From Pseudisothecium myosuroides (taxonomy: Eukaryota; Streptophyta; Bryopsida; Hypnales; Lembophyllaceae), in contig OX637296.1 of assembly GCA_951799445.1 (NCBI GenBank), forward strand, positions 4,898,001-4,962,000: DNA of 64,000 bases, read 5' to 3'. The notes beneath the pieces were generated by a model, which did no database searches, was not told where the DNA came from, and saw only the letters and a program-made list of their open reading frames with translations. Position 1 is the first letter of the stretch. Every line of letters begins with the position of its first letter. Position numbers and translations under genes: made by a program. Positions 44,601 to 54,827 of this stretch are shown piece after piece.

Positions 44601-45580
44601 TTGGGGAGATGAAGGATTTGGAGGAGTTGATCCTTCGTAAATGTGAGACGCTTCAGAGTATTCCCAATACTATTGGTGGGTTGAAGAAATTGGAACATCT
44701 GAATCTATTTGATTGTCGCAGGTTACAGAGTATTCCTGATACTATTGGTGGGTTGGAGAAATTGGAGCATTTGGTTCTACATAATTGTTGCATGTTACAG
44801 AGTATTCCCGAAACTATTGGTGGGTTGGAGAAATTGAAGCATCTGGATCTATTTGATTGTCATAGGTTACAGAGTATTCCTGATACTATTGGTGGGTTGG
44901 AGGAATTGGAGCATTTGGTTCTATCTCATTGTAGCATGTTACCGAGTATTCCCGGTACTATTGGTGGGTTGGAGAAATTGGAGCATTTGGATGTATCTTA
45001 TTATAGCATGTTACAGAATATTCCCGATACTATTGGTGGGTTGGAGAAATTGGAATATCTAGATCTATCTTATTGTCACATGTTGAACAATATTCCCAAT
45101 ACTATTGGTGGGTTGAAGAATTTGAAGCATCTCAATCTAAAACATTGTAGCATGTTACAGAGTATTCCTGATACTATTGGTGGGTTGGACGAATTGGAGC
45201 ATTTTTATCTATTGGGTTGTAGCATGTTACAGAGTATTCCCGATACTATTGGTGGGTTGGAGAAATTGGAGGATCTGATTCTATCTGATTGTAGCATATT
45301 ACAGAGTATTCCTGATACTATTGGTGGGTTGGAGAAATTGGAGCATTTATATATATCTTATTGTAGCATGTTACAGAGTATTCCCGATACTATTGGTGGG
45401 TTGGAGAAATTGGAGCATCTGAATCTATCTGAATGTAGCAGGTTACAGAGTATTCCAGATACTGTTGGTGGGTTGAAGAGATTGAAGTTCCTCCAATTCA
45501 GAAACTGTAAAGAGCTTAGAATACTTTCTGATTGTATTGACAAGATTATATCGAGGTCTGGAGCGAGTAGTCCATGGTGA
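41631..45580 (+). CDS. TIR-NBS-LRR (TNL) immune receptor, four exons
   Basis: Proposed exons are 41631-42109, 42395-43523, 43807-44103 and 44459-45580. All junctions are GT-AG and in phase, giving about 1008 residues. Exon 1 encodes the TIR domain: FLNHRGPD opens it, and the SQYCLDEL segment holds the Glu that acts as the catalytic residue in NADase-active plant TIRs. Exon 2 encodes NB-ARC: P-loop GGIGKTT, kinase-2 LIVIDDID, RNBS-B KIIVTSRN, a GLPL-type GGHPLALE, and MHD within LQMHDVLRDMG. Exon 3 is the linker and first LRRs (SNKVRGFS, LRLLQW). Exon 4 is the LRR domain with about twelve near-identical 24-residue repeats. Such receptors are cytosolic or nuclear sensors that oligomerise on effector recognition and signal through TIR NADase products. 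The stop at 45578 may be premature: LRR-like sequence continues downstream in broken frames (next entry). No paired NLR was seen nearby. Confidence 0.85.
44650..45490 (+). repeat. Homogenised 72-bp LRR repeat array in the TNL gene
   Basis: Twelve units at exactly 72-nt spacing carry ACTATTGGTGGGTTG (44665, 44737, 44809 and so on to 45457, where it is ACTGTTGG). One more diverged unit precedes them. Each encodes a 24-residue LRR of the form LQSIPDTIGGLEKLEHLxLSxC. The backbone is nearly invariant. Variation is concentrated in the LxLxxC segment, where solvent-exposed positions of the beta-strand lie. The pattern fits recent unequal exchange plus selection or drift at exposed sites. Confidence 0.9.
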
Positions 45581-45649
45581 GAAACTTTGGAGTATTCTAA
45601 TCACTATTTGATTTCATTGGTTACTTTGAAAATGAATCGGTGCTGGCAG

Positions 45650-46726
45650 TTGCGGACTTTGAAAGCTGCCACACAACCTACGGCATTTTAATCTGGGCAA
45701 GTGCAAACAAACAGCTTGACCATCTCCCATCCTTTGAAGGATTGACTTTGTTGGGAACTTTGACTCTATACAAATGCGTACGATTGAAAGAAATCGAGGG
45801 TCTAGACTGTCTTACAACTTCAAAGGAAGTGAACTTGATGGATTGCACGTCAATTTATCCAAGTACTCTACATTTGCAGCACAACCAGGCAATGCGGTTT
45901 AGCTACTTGAGTGGAAGTAATGTTGCTATGAAATATGTCAATGATTGGTTGGAGGTAATTTTTTTGTTGTTAGAAGTACATTAGTGATTTCAAGATCTAT
46001 GGTACATTGCATAAGTCGAGAAATTCCTTGACTGGTCTTTGATTGGAATTTTGCAGAGAGACCCAACATTGCAGCTAATCACCTATAATGACAATGCGTT
46101 TGGATTCGTTGATTATGGTTTGGTACCTAGGCTTTCTGCTATTTGTAGCAATGGCAAGGTTTGCGTGGAGGCAACAGTTGTAGGCAAAAACAAGTGTGTG
46201 GCTGTTGTCATTTGTTGTGTGGCGCATGGTGGTTGGGTTGATATTGAAGAATAATGGGTATTATAGAAGTGAATGTTTTTTGCATGCTTGGATTGTAAGG
46301 AAGGGCCATGAAATTTTTCAGTCTTAGAAGTTGATCACGTTGAAGTATACTAACTGCTGCAACCAAGTTTACCTTTGCACTCTATGTTGAATCCACCCCT
46401 TGGTGAGGGTTTTGAAACACGGAGACAAGATTCAAGTAGCAGTACGACCAACTGATGCAGATTGGAAAATGACAATTGAATGTTGTGATATTTGTGTTGT
46501 ACATAGACATGGTGAGGGCCAAGTTATATCTATGAACTCAAGATTGTTGGATGTCCAGCAATCACAACAAAAGAGGGCAAAGTTTGCAACGTTGATATTG
46601 GTAGACAAGTGCTCTGAAAGTTCTGGGAGTGTAGATTGTTCCAAGAGTTCCAATAAATCCGACACACAATCCCCAAGTGCCTTGAATTTTTTGAGTGTAC
46701 AAGTAGTTCCAAGACCAATTGAATAA
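45650..46726 (+). pseudogene. Decayed C-terminal part of the TNL gene
   Basis: After an acceptor at 45649 the sequence encodes LRR-like segments typical of TNL tails (LRTLK, LPHNLRHFNLGKC, QLDHLPSFEGL, LKEIEGLDCL), but in three successive frames. There is one extra A in the run near 45662 and an AAAC duplication near 45704. The frame is then clean to a donor at 45954, an exon 46057-46254 ending in TAA, and a further open segment 46400-46726 (HGDKIQVAVRP, DWKMTIECCDICVVH) that resembles the post-LRR beta-sandwich region of TNLs. Either the 3' end is degenerate, or splicing is more complex than I can deduce. The receptor may therefore be truncated at 45580. Confidence 0.6.
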
Positions 46727-47704
46727 CTTATTTTTGTCAAGTTCAATAGCATCAAAATATTGTCAATTTTGTGAAAATTAGTGTAATTTTTGGCAGTTCC
46801 AAACATTATAATGACAACTTAATTTGATTGGATTGGTTGAATCAATATGTGCATCATGAGCTCTAGTATTTGTGCAAGAAATTTGAACCGAAAAATGCTT
46901 GATATGGCTCTAATATATAAATGGAACACATGTCCTATTTAACAAATGTTTCAAATTTAATGGCATTAATATTGCAACCAATACTCTACAATGATTCATG
47001 CAATTCTATGCCTTCAATTTCAAATAAATATTCAAATATCAAGACAATGAACATCACGTGTATGTTTGTCAAATTGTGAATATTTTAAACTCAATAAATG
47101 TTAACTTCCTTCAATTTTTGTATTACAACAATTTGAAATGATGTATACCAACATGCCAAAGTCCAGGAATTTTTTTTTTTGGAATTTTAAGAAAAAATTG
47201 ACAAAATATAAAATAATTCCAAATTATTCGACACAAAACCAAGTTCTTGAAGTAACTTTGAAATTAACTTTTCTTCAAATCACAACTAATTTTTTCTTCA
47301 AACTCTATTGTAATGTGTTATATGTCACATACTACAACTTTTATATATCTACTTTTGGACTTTGCCCATTGATACTTATAATATGGTTGTTTGAATGAAA
47401 AAGTTTCAAATCCATGCTTAGTTTTATTTGTTACTATTTACATCACAAAATCGGACCATCTTAAAAGTTAAAAAACCTTTAAACATGTATAAATCCACAA
47501 GTTTTTATTAAATTGCATTGTTTTCTTTTACAAAGTGTTTCAGATAACCATTTTTTACATTTTGTTTTAAATTTTTTAAATTTTTGACTCATCTTGTCAT
47601 CCAAATTTGAGAAATTAAGAAATAGATGTAAAAAATGGCAATTTTGATGAATTGGTCAATACGGGGAAATTTTAAAATTTTCAACTTCATTTTGATGTGA
47701 GCTA
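46727..47704. other. AT-rich gene-free stretch downstream of the TNL gene
   Basis: No ORF of interest; the 86-residue ORF at 47138-47398 is A/T-biased and unrecognised. No paired termini noticed. Confidence 0.5.
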
Positions 47705-47707
47705 TAT

Positions 47708-47878
47708 CACTACAAGAAAACAGTGTCCGAATTGACACGTCCTAATTGACTAAAATGTCCGAAATGACAAAATTATATCAAAAAAATGTCCGAATTGACA
47801 GGAAATTGATAAATAAATGTCAAAATTGACAAAAAATTGACAAAAAAATGTCCAAATTGACACTGCTCCCTTGTAGTG
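47708..47878. mobile_element. CACTA-type MITE
   Basis: The 171-bp element starts CACTACAAGAAAACAGTGTC and ends with GACACTGCTCCCTTGTAGTG, an inverted match at 16 of 20 positions. It is flanked by the 3-bp duplication TAT (47705-47707 and 47879-47881). CACTACAAGAAA ends with a 3-bp duplication are diagnostic of the CACTA/EnSpm superfamily in plants. The interior is a run of degenerate ATGTCCGAATTGACA units. No coding capacity. Confidence 0.9.
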
Positions 47879-48103
47879 TATAGAAAAAAAATTATCAAAA
47901 AATGAAAATAAAGTAAAAAGGTGATGCTTGAAAATGGGAAAAAAATTGTTGAGTCTTCTTGGACATTTAAAAATTAAGTCTATATTAAGAAGGGCCCTAT
48001 AGCTTCAAAGTAATTCTTGATTATAAAAAATTGCCTTATTCTACTTCATATAATGTCTTGCTACTAGCTATATTTGATATTAATATATATTATATAAATG
48101 ATA

Positions 48104-48845
48104 TTCCCTTTGTCTCAAAATAAATCCTTCATCTTCTACATTTGTTTGTCTCAAATTAAATTTGATGTTTCAATGGTTTTCAAAATGAACCACTGGGTGG
48201 GCACGCTTGATGGTGTCAACTGGGCAATGTATAGTGACTAGCAATTTGAAGTTGAATCATTGCCAAAATTAATCAAATTTGAATTGTAGGCTCTGATTAT
48301 AGATTAAACTCAGGAGCTTATCAAAGAACGTTGGTAGAAGCTAATCAAAGGTGAATCGCGAGCTTTGATTGCAATTTAAGCACAGAAGCTTATCAAAGAA
48401 TGATGACAAAATGCTCATCGAAGTTGAATCACAAGCTCTGGTTGTAATTGAGTCACATGAGCTGATCAAAGAACGATGATATAAGTTTATTGAAGTTGAC
48501 TGAAAGGAACTAATCAAAGTTGCATCATGAGGGTTGATCAAAGTTGCATCACATGTGGTGATCAAAGTTGAATGCATAGGAGCTAATTGAAGTTCTTTGC
48601 ACTGGAATTGGCAGGAGAATCATCCAAATTCATTGCATTGGAGCTGTTAGCAAATTAGGAGAAATTTGACAATTTTGCAACCTATTTGACAATGGTCTGC
48701 TTGACTTTTGACTTCGAAACTATCATGCCTACTAGGGTTGATTTGAAGCTACAATAACTATGCATTCCCATCCAAAATAGGAGTACCTTAAGCATTAATC
48801 TAACCTTTTCCAAGAAACCTTGGATTTATTTTGAGACAGAGGGAG
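48104..48845. mobile_element. Long Stowaway-like MITE with internal tandem repeats
   Basis: The right end, GGATTTATTTTGAGACAGAG then GGAG, is the reverse complement of the classic Stowaway terminus CTCCCTCTGTCTCAAAATAA. The left end, TTCCCTTTGTCTCAAAATAA, is a close match. TA flanks both ends (48102-48103 and 48846-48847). At about 742 bp it is long for this group. The middle (about 48290-48600) consists of degenerate units with GCTNATCAAAG and AGTTGAATCAC-type phrases. No transposase is encoded. Confidence 0.8.
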
Positions 48846-48847
48846 TA

Positions 48848-51345
48848 CTTTTTTAGATGGTCAATATTTTGAATCAATAATTTGTCTTAAAATGAATACA
48901 TTATAGGATCATTGATCATTATTCTTAGTCCACAAACATATGATTGTCCAATACTACCCTCAAGATTTGCAAATCTTGAATAAGTGTTACTTTTAGGTAT
49001 GTCTACCTTAAGTTATGAGTTCTTTTGTACTCTACAAGAAGTCATCCATTAGGGTTGAGGGTCTTACTATCATTTACGTCTACCTTTGCCTTGAAAATCA
49101 GTTCCATACATGAAGGTTTGATTTGGTACTCAGATGCCAAAATTGAATTTTCATGTCAGATTCTCAAGAGGCCATGTCACTTCACACCATACCATGTGAC
49201 ACTTTTTCTACAAAAATGACTTAATTTATGTCAAATCTGACCTTCACATAGGGCACTCCATTCATTGTGCCATCTAAATTTGTGCAAGCAGTTGCATTTT
49301 ACTTCATTAGCATATGCCAATGTGCAAAAATTGGTCATCAGTTTCTATTACATAAAGTCCAAATAAGCTCCACAACACCATGGGCATGCAATAGAAAATG
49401 ACAACTAATTTTCATAATGCATCGGATAACAAACCAATTTTGCAATTCTAATTTGTTGAGGCACCATGAGGAAGCAAATAAAAATGAAAACCAATTTTCC
49501 ATTTTGACACAAAAAAGCATGTAGCATTAACCTGATTGCAACTATAACATTTCGTGACTGACACATTAAGTTATAACAATCTATTTCTATGTTGTGCACA
49601 AGCCAAGTAGAAGACTCAAAAGAACCAATGTAGACGAATATACCTTGGACGAGCATTCATCGAACAAACAAGGACCCCTTGCTGCCAATGTACAACAACT
49701 CATTTGGAATCGTCAATGGTTAGTTACTGCTTCCATTCAACTCTTCAAAAGAACTTAAGTACCTACCAATACACATCGGTCCAGAATATACGGGCTAGAA
49801 TACTTGTTCAAGAATGCACAATCTAAAAATTATCTTTCGGTAAATTGCAAACGCCGAGGGAGAAAAAAAAGTCTAGACTCGCCAACAAACCATGAATCCT
49901 ATCTCTAAACATCTACAAGTCTTAAATTTAATCAAAGCAAAGACAACCTGGTAATCAACACCAAATTTTATATGATCCAGCCCTTGTAATATATTGCACC
50001 CACTCCACGATGTTGTAACCACTTTTCTCCCACACTTGAACAAATAAAAATCCACCAAGCTTAGCAATTTCCTTGCAAACATGTTAAAAATTGACCACCC
50101 ACTAATGGCCAAAAATGGCAGCTTTAGGAGTTGTAATAAGTCATTTTAGGAAGCTTCAAAGAAGATAAAAATGTATACTAGTAGAAGAAAAAGTCATATC
50201 CCAACTTTTTGAATGATAGAAATACATTTTTGAAGATTTCAAATAATCAACGATTAGCTTCCGAAAGTGGACTGTTCATTTTTAGCTTGGGCAATTAGGA
50301 GTTTGCCCTTAAAGAACCAAGAAGGCATATATTTGGCCTAATGTTTTCTCAACAATTTTGAGAAATTCACATTGGGAATTCTATTGTTCCAAAATCGATA
50401 TTAGAACGAATACATGCTACATCCTTCACTCATTCTGGTGATGTAAAATTTGTCTCCATTTCAATTTTACTTTCCATTATAAGAACAATCAAAATAGTCA
50501 ACTTACAACCATGAATCCATGCTCCTTGAGGAATGTACTGTAGAGGTCCTAAAGACATGTATAGTGGACAACAAGGTATGTATAATAAGTTTACCTTCAA
50601 AAACCGAACTCGAAGGCCAGAAGCAGTAAACATGGGAATCTGTCACAAGAGAGTTAAAAATCAACTTAATCATCCTACAGCATGCACCACATCGTGCCAA
50701 AAACACTGAACTAATGTTGTAAAGACCCAAAGTGAAGATTTGAAATACAAGCGCTGCTTTGATAATGGCCACACACCTGGAACTCCATTTGAATGAGTGT
50801 TCTAGTTCAACTATGGTTGATATCAGCTCAACTTCAGTACTCATCGTCAACTTTGTTTGTCCAAGAAACTTCCTCACGTTGACGCCAATCCCAACCACAC
50901 AGTGGGTTACGGACAATGGCTGCAACCATCTCACGTGCTATTGAAAGAGAGAGCCTCTAGCCAAACTTAAGAGAGTGTGAGAGGGATCTTTACTTCCATA
51001 CTAAATAGTCGATTGCTTAATTGTACTTGGCTCTTCCAGAGGTCACCTGGAAACTAGTTTTGGCAGTGATGTTGGGAACAGGGACCTTGACCACAACTCC
51101 AAATGCAAACATTTTGGCCCCAATGACACTCTTGACTTGAATGTGCAATGTTGATGCATTAGAGTGTACCTTCTGAGCAATGACTATAATCATAAGACAC
51201 TCTGACAAAAGGTCTCCTAAACCATCCCAACATAGTCTTTGTCTCAAAATAAGACCGCATTTTCTATAAATCACTTACCTTAACATTGACCTCCATTCTG
51301 GTCCGACCCAATTCCTTGATGCTAGGCAATACCCGGAAAGGTAGG
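48848..51345. other. Gene-free stretch
   Basis: Short overlapping ORFs only. A block at about 50390-50530 matches the direct repeats at 38985 and 39245 (TCTGGTGATGTAAAATTTGT). A 143-residue minus-strand ORF (50503-50934) has no motif that I recognise and overlaps an opposing ORF. I see no spliced gene that I can support. Confidence 0.4.
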
Positions 51346-51560
51346 TTAATCACCAAAGTCCCATTGTCCCCTCGGGGGACAAAATGGATTTCAGGAAGGC
51401 TCCTACGGTCTCAATGTTTGTCTTGATTTTCCACAACTTTCTGGAAAGATTCAAAAATCAAAGGCCTATGTGTGCATGCAATTTTTTTGGTAATCCGACT
51501 TATGGTTTAGAAGTTTGAGAGGAAAACCCCATTTTTTTTGGTCCAAGGGCAGAGCAGGCA
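51346..51560. repeat. Degenerate left end of a TTAA family-2 element
   Basis: From GGTTAATCACCAAAGTCCCA onward, the blocks CCATTGTCCC, CGGGGGACAAA and CTCCTACGG-like sequence follow the order at 33068-33190 (CCATTGTCCC, CGGGGGACAAA, GTACCTACGAG). The terminus is mutated and the right part is missing. Confidence 0.55.
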
Positions 51561-53339
51561 GGCAAAATTACTTGACTTTGTAAGGGGTAGTGAAGTCGGG
51601 GCAACGGGAGTGCAAAGGGGCTGGACAGCAGGTGGACAGTGCATGTAGGGAGCTTTCAGCTTTGTGACCGGGGGATGGGGACCGGTGGGTTGGGACCTTT
51701 ATCATCGGTCGGAGCGTTCTTCTAGTGGGCGCTCGATCCCGCAGGTTCATCAGAGGGAGCCGTGTTGAAGAAAGAAAAAGCGGCAAGACCTTGCGACGTA
51801 GCTGAGGTGCCGAATTTGCTTGAATTTTTATGAATTTCTACTTGTAAATTGTTAAATAAGCTGCCAAAGCCTTTTGACGCCCTCACATAGCATTAATTTT
51901 GCACAATCGTGTAATTCGTTGATTGCATGAAACTTTCCACTATTGTCGTTTGAGCCCCAGAAAACCTTAATTTCCGTTCAAAGAGATCTTTTTGGCTCAA
52001 GCCCATGCGTCAATTGAATTCTCAGGTTCTAATTTAAGGCAAAAGAAGCCAAAGACCCAATTACCAATGCAAAAAACAACCATTTCATTAATTTCAAGCC
52101 TTAATTTTGTCCCACACTTTTTGTCAAGGTCAACCAATTTGTGCATTGTTGTCAATTTCAGCACGCACTACTCCATCATGCAAGAATGTGGCAATTAATA
52201 CAAATTCCATACCTTCCCATGAACAAAAATTCTTCCTATCTAAATCTATGAAGCTGCAGCAGGAGAATACACGACAAATCAAAATTAATGGACAGTGGAC
52301 AATGCTGTAGCTTATTGGCGTGTGGGTAAGGAAGGACCACAACGCCCTTCCCGCAACGCCCAATCGAACTTGAGGTTGCACCCTCATTTCCATTGTTTCT
52401 TTAGAGTGCAGAGGAAAATAATAGTTGGGCAACATAGACTGCAATATTATTCTTGGAATCTCCATCAGTGAGTTTTGAATACCGGGGCCACATTCAGTGA
52501 GCTCTCCAACATGTGAAACCAAAATCATTACTCCATTCTGTATGTAGGTGAAGTGGTAGTTTGTGTGGGGGTAAGTACGTCGAGCACAACCATTTTGCAA
52601 TGAAGCACAACTTCAGATCCCTCAATAATAGTCGCAAGGGTTTGAATCTCTACTTTGGAATACTTGACCACAATTTGTTGAATGTGAAGGTCCATGAACG
52701 TACTCTGGACTTGGAGTACATTGTCTGGTCACCTTCAACGTCAAAAAGCTTTGCCATTGATTCATTAGTTTGTTCACCTTTGACTTGTGTAGGGTATCAA
52801 AGTGAATATTTGAATTCACTTTACCAATTGCAATAGTGAGGAGACCTTGGAGCAGCTATTCCTCGCCCAAATCGAAGAAGTTGAGGTTTGTATATAAGAA
52901 TCATTCCACCAAATTGCGCCACCAAGTAAAATCAAGTTCGAGTAATAACTAACTTGAAAAGGTGAGTTCTCCAACTTCTGGAAATTGAGTTTGCCCACAT
53001 GATATATCTGCTTCTGAAGAAAGCCGGTTCTCTTCTTGTTCATGAGAGACTCAAAATTTAAGTTAGGACCAATTGCAAAGATATGAAAATGTTGCAATTT
53101 TTCTTCAAGCTTCATCACTACCTCAATGCAGTTCAATGTACTTCAATGTTCCTCAGTGTCTGGATGTTACTTTGAAGTTTCATTGTAGCTTCTTCATTGC
53201 AGCGTGCAGTTGTCAAGGAAGAGGAGACAACATTCACATAGCAAAGGAGCGTTGCAAACATGAGGCGGAAGACATCAAGACTGCTAGGAGACGAGGTACC
53301 ACATCGTCCTTCTATCCCACTGATTGCAAGATATTTGCA
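51561..53339. other. Gene-free stretch
   Basis: ORFs of up to 156 residues occur on both strands without a supporting motif. Base composition rises in GC at 51590-51800 without a recognisable gene. Nothing further can be supported. Confidence 0.35.
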
Positions 53340-53700
53340 TTTGAGGTAAATAAATTTTTTTTCTTTGCACCTTGCCTCCCTAAATTTTTAGACTTTGAAT
53401 CTCATTAGCTTAAAAATTTTGCACTACACATTTTAAATGCGTAAGTCTCTATGTTCCACACCTAATTTCAAAGTCTACAAATTTAAAAAAAAATAGGTAC
53501 AAGATAGACGGAAAACGTAAAACACATTGACTAGATGTAAGGTGCAATTGAGATTAATGAATCCCAAAGGTGACATTGAACCAAGTGAACTAAACCTTGT
53601 TGGCTTTTTTTTCCTAAAATTGTGAAAGCTCTATTTGAAAATAAATTGTACAAGTTATTTTTGAAAGACATGCTTCGATTCCAGCTTTGATTGCTAGGAA
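53340..53700 (-). repeat. Degenerate TTAA family-2 interior, inverted
   Basis: Read on the minus strand, it follows 33500-33680: TTTGGGATTCATTAATCTCA corresponds to TTGGGATTAGTGCATTTTAA, and TCTATCTTGTACCTATTT to TCTATCTTGTACCTACAT. It faces the direct-oriented copy at 53980-54400. Confidence 0.5.
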
Positions 53701-53979
53701 AACCAAATTATAAAGAACTTTCTTATGACTAATCCAAATACAATGAATCTAATCTTTCCATATACACCAACATTCTTTCTATAGAAAACAATGTTCATTT
53801 TATTTATTTTTGATTGAAAATTTAAGTTTGCCTTTTTTTCTTGCTTGAAGAACTCCATTTTGGCCTTAGCCCCCCAAATAGCATTTTTCCTACACAGAAC
53901 AATGCGCATTTTAAGTAGGCTTCCATGGTTTGAAACTCTCAATAGTCATTGTGATTTTTTGAGAATTTTTATAAAGATA

Positions 53980-54400
53980 GAGAAGACATTAGCTTTTGGG
54001 GAATATCATTTTTATTTCAACTGGTCCCCGGGAGCTACAATTATGGCTCAACAAACTATGATTTCAATTGAACAAGTACAGAAGAATACCTACAAATATT
54101 AAAATAAAAAATCCCAAATTTTTTCTTACCATAGACTATTTTTTTATGTACATACAAAACTTTTTTTCATTCCATTTGGACTTGTCATGTGAAAGTTCTA
54201 GACAATCTTTTTCTTCAAGAAATAAGATAATCATCTTCAAAAAACAACTTCTAGGATTCATTACTAAACTTGATTTTTCCTTTTTTTGGAAATAAAAGGT
54301 TTTGCAAGGTTCTTACCTCTTATTACAACAATCTTGCCATCAAGATTAGTGTCTTCCACTTTCATCTTAGACCTAGCATGCTTTATTATTCTCCTCAATT
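53980..54400 (+). repeat. Degenerate TTAA family-2 interior, direct
   Basis: The blocks GGTCCCCGGGAG, TACAATTATGGCTCAACAAA, TTCATTCCATTTGGACTTGT and ATCTTGCCATCAAGATTAGT follow the order of 33200-33570. Both termini are missing. It is an old copy next to an inverted one. Confidence 0.5.
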
Positions 54401-54404
54401 CTGA

Positions 54405-54570
54405 ACCTAAATGCCTGAGAAATCACATTCTGGTGTCGACAATATATTGAAGTTACATAAAATATAACCAACTCTTTAGTAGTTTATAATTTTGCATAAT
54501 TTTTTTTCACATCTACTTTTAGCATCAAAACAGGATTTTGCAAGAGACATGTGTCAAAGGTATTCATTAG
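54405..54570 (+). repeat. Partial TTAA family-1 left end
   Basis: AACCTAAATGCCTGAGAAAT followed by TCTGGTGTCGACAATATATT and CATAAAATATAACCAACT parallels the left end of the family-1 copies at 1594 and 34874. It breaks off before the middle of the element, just upstream of the hAT-type MITE. Confidence 0.6.
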
Positions 54571-54594
54571 AAACAAAGTTGGGCCTCCTAAGGG

Positions 54595-54819
54595 CACAGT
54601 CCGGGGAGTTTTTTAGCTCAACCGGCTAAAATCCTACAATTTCTCAGACCAACCGATTGTTTGAAGCATTCTCTCGGCTAAGCCTTTAAAAAAAAGAGAA
54701 TATTCTTTGATTTTCTTCTTAAATGATCGGTTTTTTTCCGAAGATTTTGAAATCAATTAGGCAATTCCTAATTTCAACCGGCTAACTTGTAACTAAATGC
54801 CGGTACTCCCCGTACATTG
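54595..54819. mobile_element. Second, unrelated hAT-type MITE
   Basis: The 225-bp element starts CACAGTCCGGGGAGT and ends ACTCCCCGTACATTG (12 of 15 inverted matches). It is flanked by a perfect 8-bp duplication, CCTAAGGG (54587-54594 and 54820-54827). The 8-bp target duplication indicates the hAT superfamily. The repeated phrase CAACCGGCTAA occurs near both ends. It shares no sequence with the 563-bp family. Confidence 0.85.
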
Positions 54820-54827
54820 CCTAAGGG

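Noticed and set aside
52130..52600. 156-residue minus-strand ORF
   Set aside because: No motif, no conserved neighbour, and no splice-consistent extension. Too short to accept in a plant intergenic region without homology.
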